A stretch of DNA of 64,000 nt from Lomentospora prolificans (taxonomy: Eukaryota; Ascomycota; Sordariomycetes; Microascales; Microascaceae), in assembly GCA_029532625.1 (NCBI GenBank), contig JARFXM010000010.1, positions 1,860,001 through 1,924,000 on the forward strand. The letters run 5' to 3'. Position numbers and translations under genes: made by a program. Below, one piece after another: positions 47,831 to 59,832 of this stretch. Numbering within the stretch: the first letter of the stretch is position 1; the number at the start of each line of letters is the position of its first letter. The notes under the pieces were generated by a model. It saw only the letters and a program-made list of their open reading frames with translations. It did not search any database and was not told the origin of the DNA.

Positions 47831-49220
47831 AATCCCTTTGCGAGACCGCATAGATCGGAAGCCCCTGGATGGCAGGACCCGCCGTTTCCATTTTCGCGAT
47901 TTCACTAAGGGTCGTACTCTCGGTAGAACACAGCACCATCTATCTACCTTTCTAAGCTAGCCATGGTTCTGCGCGGAACAACCGTCAACCGGTCAGCACC
48001 CGCCAAGTTACCTACCCACCGTGAGAGCCTTCAGGCTATGGCTCCACGTTGCAGCGAATTCTTTTTTCCATCTACCACGACATTTTTGGACGGAGCAGAT
48101 CGGGTATCTTATGACCGGCATCTTCCAACGGCCATTCACAAATGTATCATACCTAACGTTTCAGAGATAGAAGGGACTTTCGTTCCCTTGTCTCGGTTAG
48201 GGAGCCCAGCGCCTGTTTACAAGAGTTTTTGACTTAGATATCATCCTCCCTATAGGCCAATGTTTCTCCTGCGTTCTTCAGAAGATAGCAAAACAGTCCC
48301 TCTCCAGCTAGCGAGATCCGGGTGGCTTACATCAATAGAATTTTGTTTACTTCGTACTTTGCTTCTGATACATGGTGGGAAACCGACCGTCTCTCTGTTG
48401 GTGTAGTCTTGCCCAGCCATTCTCAACAAGACCAAGGCAAGAGAGAGAGACCTGGCTCACACCACTCTATAAGTCTACAGACCGGGAAATAGAAAGAAAA
48501 AAGAAAAGAGAAAAAACATCAATTTCAAACATCGCCAGGCATGAAGTAAAAAAGAAGGGGTTTAAAATTTCAAAAGGTTCTCATCATATAATCTCCTTCA
48601 AGATGTCCCCGCCTCCCCAAATTACCGCCCAATCAGACAACCCAGCCGTCGTCCATACAACACAGATGCTGCCCGCATTCTCATTGCCAGGGACTCGGGA
48701 ACCGCCTCATCCACCTCCCAGATTCTTCATATGCATACATACATCCATCCGTTCCCTTCTCATATCCTCTTGTCTCCACCCATCTTTTATTCTTGCAATG
48801 CTTGACCTTTCAAAGTGGTAAAAAAAGATAACCCATAGGACTCCGGACATATAATGCATGCATGTCTGATATATGAGTAGAAAAATAAACAAAAGGAAAG
48901 AGGAGACTCGACTCCACCAAGCAAGACGCTACGAAAGCGGTATCCGATAGGATGAGAAAGAAGAGAATAGATAGCTAGGATAGAAGAGAAGATTGACAAA
49001 GGAAACGGCCGTGATAGACGTGACGCAGTAAAAGAAGAGGGAAAAAAAAAAAATTTGTTCCATGTGATGCATACCACGCAATGCGAAAACCACCCTGTTA
49101 TATATCCAATAAGATCCCAGTTTTTGTGTCTCCCAAGTGATGAAAAATCCCTTTTGCGCTTTTTGATGATGATGATGTGATGTTGATAATGATCTTGTTT
49201 TCTTACAAAGAAAACGGGTT
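47831..49220. other. Convergent intergenic region between E2 tail and TBC gene
   Basis: The E2 frame continues about 25 further codons with sensible composition before a TAA. An 89-codon ATG frame in the same phase lies at 47,963-48,232, but I see no family in it. The right part (about 48.4-49.2 kb) is AT-rich and contains the 3' UTR of the minus-strand TBC gene. Confidence 0.45.
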
Positions 49221-52200
49221 TTAGAAGGAGGCACCGGCGTCAGTGTTCCTCCTCCTTCTTCGGCCGAAGAGGCCTCGTCTCCCCCCTTCAACACCGCTGT
49301 CCTCTACCCTGGCGCTGCCCGCCGCAGCCCTCTCCGTAGCCGCGATTCTCTTCTGTTCCTTTTCGTCGCGCTCTCGCATCTCACGGCGTTCCGTATCGAC
49401 GGTGCTCTGGCTGAGGTGGCCAAAGCCATTGCGGCGTTTGAAACAGGTTCCCATAAGCTCGTTGGCGTCAAGCATACGTCGAGGCATGGTCTGCACAACA
49501 GAAAACATTTCCATAGGGTCTTCAACGGCCTTGATCTCGTCCTCACCCACCTTCAAGATGGAGAGGGCAATGCGGAACATGGTCTTGGAGCCCTCGTAGA
49601 AGAAAACGTCCCAGACGCGTAGGGTAGTCTCGATCGGAAGGTTGCCGATGAAGCAGCTCATGAACCAGGGTGCCATGGTGACCGTGATAGGGGCAAGCCG
49701 GTCCGAGTGAGCTACAACGTGCTGGCCACGGCGAACCTTTGGCTTTTTGACAGATTTGGCCGTGCCGGGACGGGACGGGTTTCCATAAGGATCGAGGCCG
49801 TCGTCCCCGACAAGCTTAGACCAAAGATCGGGCATTGAGTCATGCAATACCGTCATGAGAACACCAAGGTCGACCTTGGAGCCGTGTAGATTGGTCTCGT
49901 GAGTACCAGGGAGCATAGTGCGGGTAATAACGTTGAGAAGCCAGAAACATTGCTCTTCAGTTTGGACGAAAAGAAGTAGAAGCCCAGCGATAAAGTTCAG
50001 GCTCTGGCAATATCCGATCCTGGGGTTGTAGATGGAAAAGGCGTGAAGGACTCGGCGGAGAGAAGAGATCATGGGTGGCTCCGAGTCGTCCGGGTTGTTA
50101 GGATCCGGCGTCTTGCCAGTCACTGTAGAGGTACCCGGAGGCCGAAAGTGGATATTGTCAGGGAACGTGCGGTGTAAGTCTCGCTCGATGATGTCGGCAT
50201 CCGAGTCTTTCGCCTTCTGCTTCACCAATTGATCATAGAGCCCTGCGTGCCTACCAAGGATGGCGGGGCCCTTGGCATAGTAGAACCACGCAGCACCACG
50301 CCACTCGGGAGGAATACCTTTCCGAATAAACCTCTTCGTCTTGACGCCTCCCATGGGGAACCGAATAGGGCTGTCCGTGCTGAGACCACAGTCCTTCATA
50401 TATTGCATCCACTTCTTCCGTCGACGCTCCATGTACTCGGTATATCCCTCATTCCACTCGTCGTACTGCTCTCTGGTGATATACTGATTCACTTTTTTAA
50501 ACCCGTATCGATCTCTAGAGTCAGGGTCCTCTTCCATTGCAGGAGGAATCACCGGCTCGGGCAGGACTTGGATCGACTCTTTGAGGGGAGAATCGGGTAG
50601 AGGAGCATGCTCCTCGCAATCCCCCATGGATTTGGCCGAGTCTCGGTTCTCACTCGCTCGCCGGACAGGACGAGTCATCGGCACAGGGACGTTGTCGGAG
50701 ATGACCATTTCCGAAGCTTCCACTGGCCTCGCCTCGAAAATAGGGAGTGCATCGTCGTCCGAATGCACGGGTGGGGGAGACGGCGAAGGAGGATCGGTGG
50801 GAGAAAGGGGCAAGTGTACAGGATTGGCAACAAGCGGGTGCACAGCAGCCGTCCTTAAACTATAAGTAGATGTCCTTGTTTCTGGCCGGGACCTAGCATC
50901 CCTGAAATCGTCGTCATCGTCATCATTTTCGTCCGCGGGCTCTGGGTCGGTATCGTCATTGAAACCCTTTTCGTACAGGACCATGACGTCCTCGACGCTG
51001 GGTTCATCGTCGAGACTAGCGTACATTGAGGTGATCGAACTACCTTTGGTGACCAGGCTGCTCCGTTCGGTAATTGAGGTGGCATGCGTGGTCGAGATCG
51101 TGTGTTGTGACCTGACGCTCGATCTCGGCTCGCCGTCCTTGAGCCACGCAATGGGGTCCCGTGTAAAATTCGTTACGATGCTATTGTTGTTGCTGTCAAA
51201 TGTTCGTCCGTAGGTAGGGGTCGGTCGAAAAATAGGAGTCGGATTCGTGGTGGTGTACGTGGGCGTTACTGGCCAGTGTTTCGGTCGGGAGTCGTAGAAA
51301 ACATCGTTGGCGGATAGGGGCGGAGGAGGGATTGACGAAATCGTAGTGGCCGCAGCAGCAGTAATAACGTTATTCGAGAATGTGTTGGTAGTAGTGTTGG
51401 TGGATACAGAGGCACCCCTGCCACGGGCAGGCCTGGAGAAATTAAATGATCCTTCGTCGCTGGTGCGCTTTGTCGTGGACGCGGGCAGGGGCCATTCACC
51501 CGAATGTGACTCTGCGTTATTGGGATTAATATTCGTCGGCGTCGTGTCCCACGGATCCCTCTGGGCGATGCTCGGTCGTCGAGGGCGTGAGAAATTGCCT
51601 ACGGTCGGAGTCGTCATGTCTCCTCTACCGGGAGGCCGGAGGGAGAGGAGGGGGGAATTTGGCGACTGCGAGCCGGTGGAGGGTGAGGAAGAGGAAGAGG
51701 AAGAGGAAGAAGAAGAAGAAAAAGCTGAGATACTGAAACTAGCGGGTTGTAGTGGGTTGTATTGCTTCTCATGATCCGATTGTTCTAGTCCAGAAGCAGC
51801 AGTCGCAGTCGCAGGGGAGGTGGGGGCTACTGGTGTCGCTAAAAATTCGGCCACTCGAGGTTGGGATTGGGACTGGGACGGCGGCCGTGACTGGGACTGG
51901 GACCTGGAGCGGTGCTTCCTCCTTGGAGAGGTCGAAGAGCTCGGTGTGAGGGTGATTGAGGTTGGGGTGGTAGGGATTGAGCTGATGGTGATACAGGTGG
52001 CTTTGCCGGTGATTGGGATGTCGGTGATGATTGGGGTTATATTGGGCCGGCGGGAGCAGGAGCGGCTGCGGCTAAGGGTGCGAGAACGACGGGAAGAAAT
52101 AGATTTCGAACGAGCATGTGCAGCTTGTTTCGAATCGGGAGTGTCACAGATGGTGACAGGAGACGTACTTGTAGCAGCAGGGACGGGAAGGGGGACAGGC

Positions 52201-53567
52201 ACAGGAACAGGGGCTGTCGCAAAATTGGGTTGGCTGCCTTCTTCCTGTCCTGCCGCCGGGGTCGTTCCTGCCTGTCGTTGGTCCGATGTTTCGGGTGGGG
52301 AGGGTAGCGGACAGGGCCGTGAGGTACAAGCTCCGGTGCTTGCGAAACTCGCAGTAAAGGTTGCTATGGTACTTGTAGGCAGAGCCAAGTTCAGCGCACC
52401 GTCAACTACAGGGCTGCTATTGGCACTGAAGTCAGCGGTTCTGGGGGTGCTGGTACCTGACCGAGTTGTGCATTTCGACAGTGTTCCAGAAGGGTCTTCG
52501 GCGACCGTGCGCCTCTGGCGCGAGTAAATGCACAGCGAATTTTTGAACGGCGCCGATGTCTCAGCTCCACACGCAGCGCTGTCCCAATTGCTGCCGTCGT
52601 CAATCGTCGGATTTCTGATGTGTGCATAATCGCCCAGGAGAGTGCGCTCCGCCGCCTGGCTGACCGCGAGATCAAGACTAGAGTGCTTGTCGAAACTAGT
52701 TGGGTCACTTTGGGTTGAAAAATTTGCCAAGTTCGCAAATTGAGCCCACCGAGGCGAAGTTGCAAGGACCGGGGGTAGCTGGGGAGGCATGTCCAGACTG
52801 CTGGGATCATCAAGAGGAGACGAGTTGAGGTTAATAGCGCTAGGCTCCGCCTGGTGGTCAACGCTTCCTCGTGGGACTTCATCTCCGCGCTGTTCTGCTG
52901 GGCCACGCCGTATCCATTTCGTCCTGGTCAACGCAAACGATCGGGCATCAACGCCAACAACAGCGTTGTCGATGCTGACCCCGGGGAAGTTGGTGCCGTG
53001 GTTGTCAGTAGCATCCCGACATGAGCTTCCCGTCGTCGTCTTCGGGGTATTAAGACTATGTTGATATTGGCTGTGAACGTGGCCGGTCACGGGCCGCCTC
53101 TGCTCGCGAACTGGCTCGGTGCCCGGTATCATCGTGCCGTTGCTGCCGGCGAAACTATTGCTGTCAACACCCTTCGTCCTGCTCGCGATCCAAATATCCG
53201 CAAAGCTCCGGCTTCTTCGCCTCCCACCCTTTTTCACGGGTGACGTGCTGGTGCCACCGCTGCAGCTCGTAATAATCGCCGGTGGTAAAAGAGCCGCGGG
53301 TCTCATCTTATCCAGGCCACCGTCGCAGTTTACGGGCATGATATCCTGTACCTCCTGGCTGTGACCCGGCTTTAAGAGTGAGGCAAGCGCGGACAAATCA
53401 GCCTGGAACTCTGATGCACTATCATCCCTCACCCAAGGTGAGATGGCCTGTGGGATTGGCTGGGCAGGATCCGGGATTGACGAGGCATAGAAACCAAACT
53501 CTCGGTGCTTTATGCTGCGCTGACGACGGAGTTGCCTCGCATCGTAGGCAAGCGCACCGCTGGGCAT
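49221..53567 (-). CDS. TBC-domain Rab GTPase-activating protein
   Basis: An intronless frame of 1,448 residues. The first roughly 1,000 are low-complexity and Ser/Thr/Pro-rich with poly-Ser and acidic patches, presumably disordered and phosphorylated. The TBC domain spans about 1,070-1,375: entry motif RKGIPPEWRG, the Arg finger in ERDLHRTF (Arg1133), the Gln finger in GYCQSLNF (Gln1188), and later helices including RVWDVFFYEGS. Both catalytic residues are present, so it should speed GTP hydrolysis on a Rab and act on exocytic or endocytic membranes. Overall form suggests the Gyp3/Msb3 group, but the target Rab cannot be read from sequence. The C-terminus has a charged coiled segment and a basic Arg-run tail. 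The start is the first ATG; its N-terminus (QLRRQRSIKHREFGF) looks conserved for such fungal proteins. No short intron is required anywhere. Confidence 0.92.
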   Translation of the reverse strand: MPSGALAYDARQLRRQRSIKHREFGFYASSIPDPAQPIPQAISPWVRDDSASEFQADLSALASLLKPGHSQEVQDIMPVNCDGGLDKMRPAALLPPAIITSCSGGTSTSPVKKGGRRRSRSFADIWIASRTKGVDSNSFAGSNGTMIPGTEPVREQRRPVTGHVHSQYQHSLNTPKTTTGSSCRDATDNHGTNFPGVSIDNAVVGVDARSFALTRTKWIRRGPAEQRGDEVPRGSVDHQAEPSAINLNSSPLDDPSSLDMPPQLPPVLATSPRWAQFANLANFSTQSDPTSFDKHSSLDLAVSQAAERTLLGDYAHIRNPTIDDGSNWDSAACGAETSAPFKNSLCIYSRQRRTVAEDPSGTLSKCTTRSGTSTPRTADFSANSSPVVDGALNLALPTSTIATFTASFASTGACTSRPCPLPSPPETSDQRQAGTTPAAGQEEGSQPNFATAPVPVPVPLPVPAATSTSPVTICDTPDSKQAAHARSKSISSRRSRTLSRSRSCSRRPNITPIITDIPITGKATCITISSIPTTPTSITLTPSSSTSPRRKHRSRSQSQSRPPSQSQSQPRVAEFLATPVAPTSPATATAASGLEQSDHEKQYNPLQPASFSISAFSSSSSSSSSSSSPSTGSQSPNSPLLSLRPPGRGDMTTPTVGNFSRPRRPSIAQRDPWDTTPTNINPNNAESHSGEWPLPASTTKRTSDEGSFNFSRPARGRGASVSTNTTTNTFSNNVITAAAATTISSIPPPPLSANDVFYDSRPKHWPVTPTYTTTNPTPIFRPTPTYGRTFDSNNNSIVTNFTRDPIAWLKDGEPRSSVRSQHTISTTHATSITERSSLVTKGSSITSMYASLDDEPSVEDVMVLYEKGFNDDTDPEPADENDDDDDDFRDARSRPETRTSTYSLRTAAVHPLVANPVHLPLSPTDPPSPSPPPVHSDDDALPIFEARPVEASEMVISDNVPVPMTRPVRRASENRDSAKSMGDCEEHAPLPDSPLKESIQVLPEPVIPPAMEEDPDSRDRYGFKKVNQYITREQYDEWNEGYTEYMERRRKKWMQYMKDCGLSTDSPIRFPMGGVKTKRFIRKGIPPEWRGAAWFYYAKGPAILGRHAGLYDQLVKQKAKDSDADIIERDLHRTFPDNIHFRPPGTSTVTGKTPDPNNPDDSEPPMISSLRRVLHAFSIYNPRIGYCQSLNFIAGLLLLFVQTEEQCFWLLNVITRTMLPGTHETNLHGSKVDLGVLMTVLHDSMPDLWSKLVGDDGLDPYGNPSRPGTAKSVKKPKVRRGQHVVAHSDRLAPITVTMAPWFMSCFIGNLPIETTLRVWDVFFYEGSKTMFRIALSILKVGEDEIKAVEDPMEMFSVVQTMPRRMLDANELMGTCFKRRNGFGHLSQSTVDTERREMRERDEKEQKRIAATERAAAGSARVEDSGVEGGRRGLFGRRRRRNTDAGASF

Positions 53568-56500
53568 TTTTGCTGGGTGATTTCTCCCTCGTTGTTTCCA
53601 AAGTTTGTGTGGCGGCTATATTATCCTTGCTATCCTCCACCCCGTTTCTGTGGGGTCCAAGGATGGAGCAGGAAACAATGGGATATCCGTTGTCTTTTGA
53701 GGATCCACACGGATTGATGGTCGGGGCCAAGGTAGTAAGCCAGAAAAAGATGGCAGGCTGGGACCAGGGCAGGATGCCCTCGGAAACGGTTCAACTAAAG
53801 CGACGTTGGAACTCGATTGGTGTGTTAGTATTATGACACTTCGCATTCGATCGAGAAAGAGGCCGTGTTCGGCGGGTTTGGAAGGAAACGGGGGTTAAGG
53901 ATTAATTTGTCGTCGTGAATTTGAGCCTCCAGCGACACATGTAGATTACTATTAAGGTATTTGGAGGTTCGGTGTCAGTAGTCTCGTGGGAATATTTGAA
54001 GCCCACCGCCGAGATAGAAGAAGGATGAGAGGGACTTGAATGAATATTCCCAGAATCGAAGAAAGAGGGTCCTCTTGGGGTCTATTTGACTAGATCCACA
54101 GGGTCTCCTGCACAGTTGGTCAAAAAGCAAGCAAGTCACTATCGCATTGATGAGCGGAGAGACGAAAAACTAGTGTTTGTTGGGGCGGACCAGCGAAACT
54201 TTCCAAGATCGAAGGTCTCAAATCGGTTCGTCGTATAGTTCTTTCTACAAGTATATTGGCGTGTTCCCGGGTCTCGTTGGTTCAGGCGCTCGCCCGCAAA
54301 CGCCGTAAGAGCCTAACCGAACATAAACACAGCGAACACGCTTCGAGAGGTACGACACAGACACTGGGAAATTTTTGAAAACTTGAGAGACAGACTCTTT
54401 CGTTCCTTCAGGGATACACAGACATCAGATGCAGGTACCGGAGGGTAACCCAGGGCACATGCATCCAGACATCCACACAGATGGATATACGCGGGTCTAA
54501 AAGAAAAAAAAGAAAAGAGAAAACAAGTAAACAAGTAAACAAGAAAAACCACTAAGTCACTAACCATGACGAATTAGACGCTACGTTCGCGCTTCTGGTA
54601 TTGCGCTTCCTCATTTCACACTAAAGAAGACCGCGAGAGGATGACTATAAAAGAGGCAAAGGACGGAAAAGCCAAGTTTCTTTCTTTCTCTCTTGGGTCT
54701 GAGAGGCCATAAAGATGGGGGGCCACTTTGGCGGAAATTGCATCTCCTCACGACTTTTCCTTCAAGCTGCAGTGCAGCGTGGAGAGTCCTGAGTCTATTA
54801 ACATTGATGTATGTAGGCTGCCTGTGCTGTGCGCTCTTTTTTCTCCGTCCTTTTATCCTCTTGCTGCCTCCTGCGCTCGTAATACCCCCGGCTGCGCTTT
54901 TCCCGCTCCGCCATGCAGACGCCTGGCCGAGGAACTACTGCCAGGCTCATGTGCCTTGCTCCCTCGACAGGGTAATCACAGGGACGCGCAGGTTGCCTCA
55001 TTCGACGATTGCATCCTACCGACACAGCTCTCAGCGCCTCGCAATGCTCTATCTTGGTTTTTCTGTCTCGCAGCCCGCCATCCTTCTCGTGGGCACGACA
55101 TCCGACTGGGCGAGCCATCAATTCCACAACACCCTCATTGTGTCCCTGCATTATTAATGCAGAGTGTCAAAGGGAAGAGAAATGCAGGGACACATCCTCA
55201 AGTCGAGGCCCTCTGCGCCGATCGCCAGCTTCCCATCCATTGCGGACTCTTGTGCTCAAGCCATATCGGGAGTGTGACTGTGACCTTACCCTCACAGCTA
55301 CAAGCAGCTCATAATAAATCACGATCCCTTTCATTCAATTACCCGTGCGAGAGAGGCCCATCCGCCGCCCAGGCACGCGTTTGATCGCGTCAACCCCTCT
55401 CAAACGGCACTTGTCGGTAGATTGGATGATACCCTGGCATCTTCCGCCACAAGAGAGTCTCGAAAGCGGGCACGTCACGCATCTGTCCCACGCTGGCTTA
55501 ACCTCGTTTGTCCTCGGTTTACAAGTAGCAAAGGAGGGAGCAATCTTGGGACTTTCGACGCTACTGTACTCCGCAGATCCCGGAGCCCTGAAGCTCAAAG
55601 ATTGGGACGCGTCGTGGGTTGTTATTTTCGATTTCCCGAACAAACGAATGCTTGCTCAGCCCTCCCGTCCCAAATACTACGCTGAACCCCTGTCGGGTTG
55701 CCAGGTACTAGACAGGGTCTCCGCTGTCAAATGAACAGAAAAGCTGCCCAATTCACACTACAGCAGGGCTAGCCAATCCTTTTTAGTGCGCTGGGGCCAA
55801 GGACAGGGGTAGTGATCGAGAAGAAATCCTGATTCGGCGGAAGGATTCCCAGCTTTTGTCCGGCTTACAAGTCTGGCGATGCAGGTACAAGTCGCCAAGG
55901 CGGGTAACCAAACAAGAGGCAGGCCAGAAAACCACTCCAGCTGCAACCATAATACTGCAGGAGGAGCGCAGGAAAATTGCGTCGCATTTCGTAGAAGAGG
56001 AACGTCCGAGATCTGGAACGCTCAGGACGATGCTGTCTTTCGCCATGATTTTCCTTCAAGCTGAGAGACACTGGCGAAAGTAGATTGACTACCCGTTTCC
56101 GTTTCAGCATTGCCCTTCTTCGCGTTGTACAGGTTCAATTCTTTCTCAGGCCTTGCTTTCTTCTCTTGTGTTAAAAGACTAACCTAGCTAAAGATATTGA
56201 AGAAATAGGAACCGTTTCCGTGCCCACTACCAATGGTTAACGCCAAACAAACTCGAGGGCCTCATACACGCAGTAAGTCCTGAGGCAGATCGAACAGGAG
56301 GAAAATCTCTCCGTTTCCAAGGAGAAGAGCAGATACCTAGACGGGTTTGATACAGAACGTCTCTTTGCCGCTCAAGCTTAGCATGTCCAACCATAATGAC
56401 AGCAATGACCGTGTCGGACCAGAACCCTAGAGCTCATGTGACATCACTCTGTCTCTCTCCTCTCACCAAAGGAGCCTCAGAAGCGGGAACCTGACCAGGG

Positions 56501-56629
56501 CATGAACAGGGAAATCTGCCGCAGTGTGTGGAGACGCCCTCGCGTTTGAGGGTGTCGATCCCATCCTGTTTCCCTCTCCCTTCCATCATCTTTGTGGCTT
56601 TGCTGTTGCACTACTGCGCTCAATTAAAA
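53568..56629. other. Promoter of the TBC gene and following spacer
   Basis: The first kilobase should hold the minus-strand TBC promoter and leader. Two + strand frames (about 54.7-55.4 and 55.35-55.73 kb) are open for over 120 codons, but both lack an ATG at their 5' end and show no motif, so I do not call them. Nothing else was recognised. Confidence 0.5.
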
Positions 56630-56929
56630 ATGGATCCTGAAATATCGATTTTCGTCCGTTTCAATAGGTCGCAACAGTCAATCCTAAGTGGCATCCCACC
56701 AACGCCTGAGAGTTGGCATCATGGAGCAGAGTCACGGAACCTATTGATCAAAAATAATGAACTATTCCCTTTAAGACCTGCAATGAACATCTATGACATT
56801 CCTGTCTCCCTGTATGGCCGGCCGAGCGTAGCATCTGCACTTCAACGACGCGTCTGGGCTCCGGTCACCGCATCCGATTCGGAGTCGGACTTTGCCCCAA
56901 GCCCACATTACCATGGTCCTCGAAGCTGA
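56630..56929 (+). CDS. Small hypothetical protein, 99 aa
   Basis: An ATG-to-TGA frame beginning MDPEISIFVRFNRSQQSI and ending with an acidic, Ser-rich tail (SDSESDFAPSPHYHGPRS). Composition is balanced and the sequence just upstream is CT-rich, as in other fungal leaders here. The frame stays open further upstream, but without another ATG. I recognise no domain, signal peptide or membrane segment. It could be a small orphan gene, a last exon, or chance. Confidence 0.3.
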   Translation: MDPEISIFVRFNRSQQSILSGIPPTPESWHHGAESRNLLIKNNELFPLRPAMNIYDIPVSLYGRPSVASALQRRVWAPVTASDSESDFAPSPHYHGPRS

Positions 56930-58293
56930 AAAAAAAATGCTTTACTTTTGTCTTCATTCCCCAGCACAATTGCCACGCTATTCTTCAGCCTACCTTCATC
57001 TCTGAATCCCCTTTGTAATGCGACGGTCAATCCCGTCTTCAAATGATTCTCTTCATCTAAGCAGAATCCTTCATGGCTAGACAAAGGTCATGTTTGTCTA
57101 GATTCTGAGAAGATTATACGAGAAACAAGACAATTCATCGTGCAACCCTCCCAATTCAGCATTCAGTATTCTCCAATCCATGGTAACGTGGCGTAACTAA
57201 ACAGTTGGTCTTCACTGTTGCTCATCCTACCGAAGTAGTCGCCTCCATTTCCCAAGCTGCCGCTTTTTGTCTTTCGCGAGTTCCTGTCTAATGTTTGCTT
57301 TTCCCCAGACTAATTCATCTGTTAAAGTGCATCATGTTGCCCATTCTGGTATTTCATCAGCGCCAGTACCCAGCATCAAGAGATACACGCAGCCTAGCCA
57401 AGACGAGAGTCGAAATACCCTAAACAGATACCTGCTTCCAGCGTAGATAGACAACAGCTACCAGCTAACCTCGATCAGTCCGCCCCCGCACCCGGTCGTT
57501 TCTTTTTCCTTGGAACTTTGAACTACTGCTGCAAATAAGCACCAGCTCACCTCGACTGAAATATTGAGCAAGGACGGGATGGGGTAGCCTGCTGATGAAC
57601 CCCTTTGTCTGGGCGAGATATAGTCAAACCGCCTATCCCTGGGCTCCGGCATTGCTATCATCCCAAACATCAGCGCTCCGTCTTCGTGTCAACAACTGCA
57701 GGGACGAACAGATAACAAACCAAACAAGTTCAAGCCGAGGATGATCGTTGCGGGCTAGCAATAAACAGGAACGAATTTCTGCTAATAAAAGAGAAGATGG
57801 CTTGAGATAATCTCTCGTCTCTCCCCGACTCGCATCGTTGGCGGATATCGCAATTTTCCACCCGCAAACGGCAGCAATCTCCCACCTCGCGCTGGTGGCT
57901 TTTCAGTTGCTTTTCAGTTGCTTTTCAGTTCCTTCCCAACCGCACACAATCCTATGCAATGCAAGAACCTCGCGGCGCACAACATGGAAGCCCGGTAACG
58001 GAAGTCGGGCCGAGCATCTTCCATCCACGCTGCCGCTCACCTCTTCCCAGGCATCAAGGTTCAGGTTTCTAGGTAGCCGTAACTTATAGCGGGCAGCTTG
58101 TTGATACACGACTGCGCATTGCCACCGTCTGTGATGCACCCAACCACCCTTCTTTTCTTTTTGCACACGATCCTTCTTATGACCTCTTTACCCTCCCTCT
58201 CGTTCATGTTTGCTTTTCCCCCCCACCGGAGCCACCCAATCCAGCGCTGTCTGCTTGCCACGCTTCCGTCCTCACAACAGTGTTGCTTCCTGC

Positions 58294-58377
58294 AAAAAAA
58301 AAAAAAAAAAGGCCCTGCCATTTTCAGCCCACCAGCGAGGGCAGCCGCCCCCCAAAACTCCCCCTTCCCCCCCCCCC

Positions 58378-58417
<40 letters not shown>
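58294..58417. repeat. Homopolymer block: A17, C12, A39
   Basis: A17 at 58,294-58,310, then a C-rich stretch ending in C12 (58,367-58,378), running straight into A39 (58,379-58,417). Lengths may be unreliable. No transposon ends were seen. Confidence 0.85.
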
Positions 58418-58420
<3 letters not shown>

Positions 58421-58479
58421 AAAGGAGGCCGAAAAGCAACATCTTGCTACTTTTTGGCCCACTGCTATGATCATATAGC

Positions 58480-58548
58480 GGAGAGTTGCCCGAGCGGACT
58501 CTGGCGTGACAGAAGGGGTAGTAATCTCATATAAAACCTATTACTACC
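58480..58548 (+). other. tRNA-like 5' fragment followed by a 9-bp hairpin
   Basis: GGAGAGTTGCCCGAGCGG followed by GGCG looks like the acceptor 5' strand, A box and D arm of a tRNA-Ser or tRNA-Leu. No anticodon arm, B box or matching acceptor 3' strand follows. Instead there is a perfect inverted repeat, GGTAGTAAT / ATTACTACC (58,517-58,525 and 58,540-58,548, 14-nt loop). It is at best a truncated tRNA pseudogene or fragment, not a working gene. Confidence 0.2.
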
Positions 58549-59832
58549 ATTGATAAACACTCTTTCGTCCCGATACGCACAAGAGAAGATACCTGAATCT
58601 CTCTTGACTTCTGGGTTTCTGTGAGGCCAGAGTACTCGGTGGACTCGGAAGAAGGAAGGCTACCTCAAAATTGGTTGCGAAAGTCCCATCTGGACTTGAG
58701 GAGCAGACCCAGCGCCATTTTTGCTTTCTGCTACAGTGTTGCTTCATCTACGCACCTGCGCAGCAAGTGGGAGTTTTGTTTTTGTTTAGCCTTGCAAGTG
58801 GCTAGTTTTCCTCCTACGTTTCCTAGGATACATCGCAACTTTAGTTTGCTAGTGTTCCGGAAGCCCCCGCTGGTTTCAAGGTTTCGACATCCCCGACGAG
58901 AATGGGAATGCCAAAGGGCATACCATTCAGTCTGTTTCACCCTCGTAAGTCGAGGGCGCGATGATGAGCTGAGGGATCGACAGGATATATCTCGGAAGAA
59001 AGATATTCCCTGTTGGCCGGATGGGTGATTGTCGGATAACATCCAATGAGACACTGTGCATTGATACAGTGCTTTTATAGAAGCAATACTGGATAACGAG
59101 GCTCCGCCCGGACCTCTTCCTGGCTTGAGCTTCCATGTCCGCCCTCCACCTTGAGCTTTGGGGCATTCTTTGCGTCTCCACCCCAGATAAAGACAAAAGT
59201 AATATGTCCACCCCCGATGTCGTAATCCAGTGACCCCTCCGCCTCAGGTAATACATACTCTCTACCGGTGCCAGTATGCTGCCCCAGAGTGTACCAAGCG
59301 ATGGATGGGCAGCTACCTCGCACCATGACGCTGGAGTGTGGTTCGGTACGTACTCTCTGCTCCTTGCTCCTAGCCGTTGTGTCCTCCCCAGGTCTGTCCA
59401 TGTTCGTTGCTTCCCCCGTCCCCCCGGCCATCGATTTTCCCATCACACTTTCTGTTCCTTTCTCTGGCTCTCTACTCCCCCTCCCTTTCTATCTCTAGTA
59501 TTACTCAGAGAGCCGGCACCTCGTAGAAACTGTAAGGGTAATGGCTCTCGCTGCAGGAGGCTCGGCAAAGTGGCGAGCAACGGAGCTGACAAGCTTTCCC
59601 GCCTCCACCCACCACCCCCTTACCCCAAAATAAACAGTGACCCCTTCCTCTCCGTCTCCCCTCCCGCCCATAACCCCAGCGAGTTCCCCCTTCCCTCCTC
59701 TCCATTTCTAAGGCGGTTTCACCCCTCTCGCCATACTTTCATCGTGCCCAGCGTGTTCGTACGATCATAGTTCTGTCTTTGTTAGATTCAATTGACGTGG
59801 TTCCGTCAACCTTATCTCTGCCCGCCACAGCT

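Larger units (their letters stand above)
56930..59832. other. Spacer with microsatellites, upstream of the acidic-protein gene
   Basis: No supported gene. It contains an 11-bp tandem repeat at 57,898-57,930 (GCTTTTCAGTT, three exact copies), the C/A homopolymer block, a tRNA-like 5' fragment, and a C/T-rich stretch from about 59.38 to 59.83 kb. That last stretch is probably the promoter and leader of the next gene. Confidence 0.5.

Noticed and set aside
51820..52527. 235-codon + strand frame opposite the TBC gene
   Set aside because: Gly/Val/Trp-rich antisense shadow of the Ser/Pro-rich disordered region.
54728..55384. 218-codon + strand frame
   Set aside because: It begins at TTG rather than ATG, has no motif, and is matched by competing frames. 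I see no splice structure that would extend it to a start.
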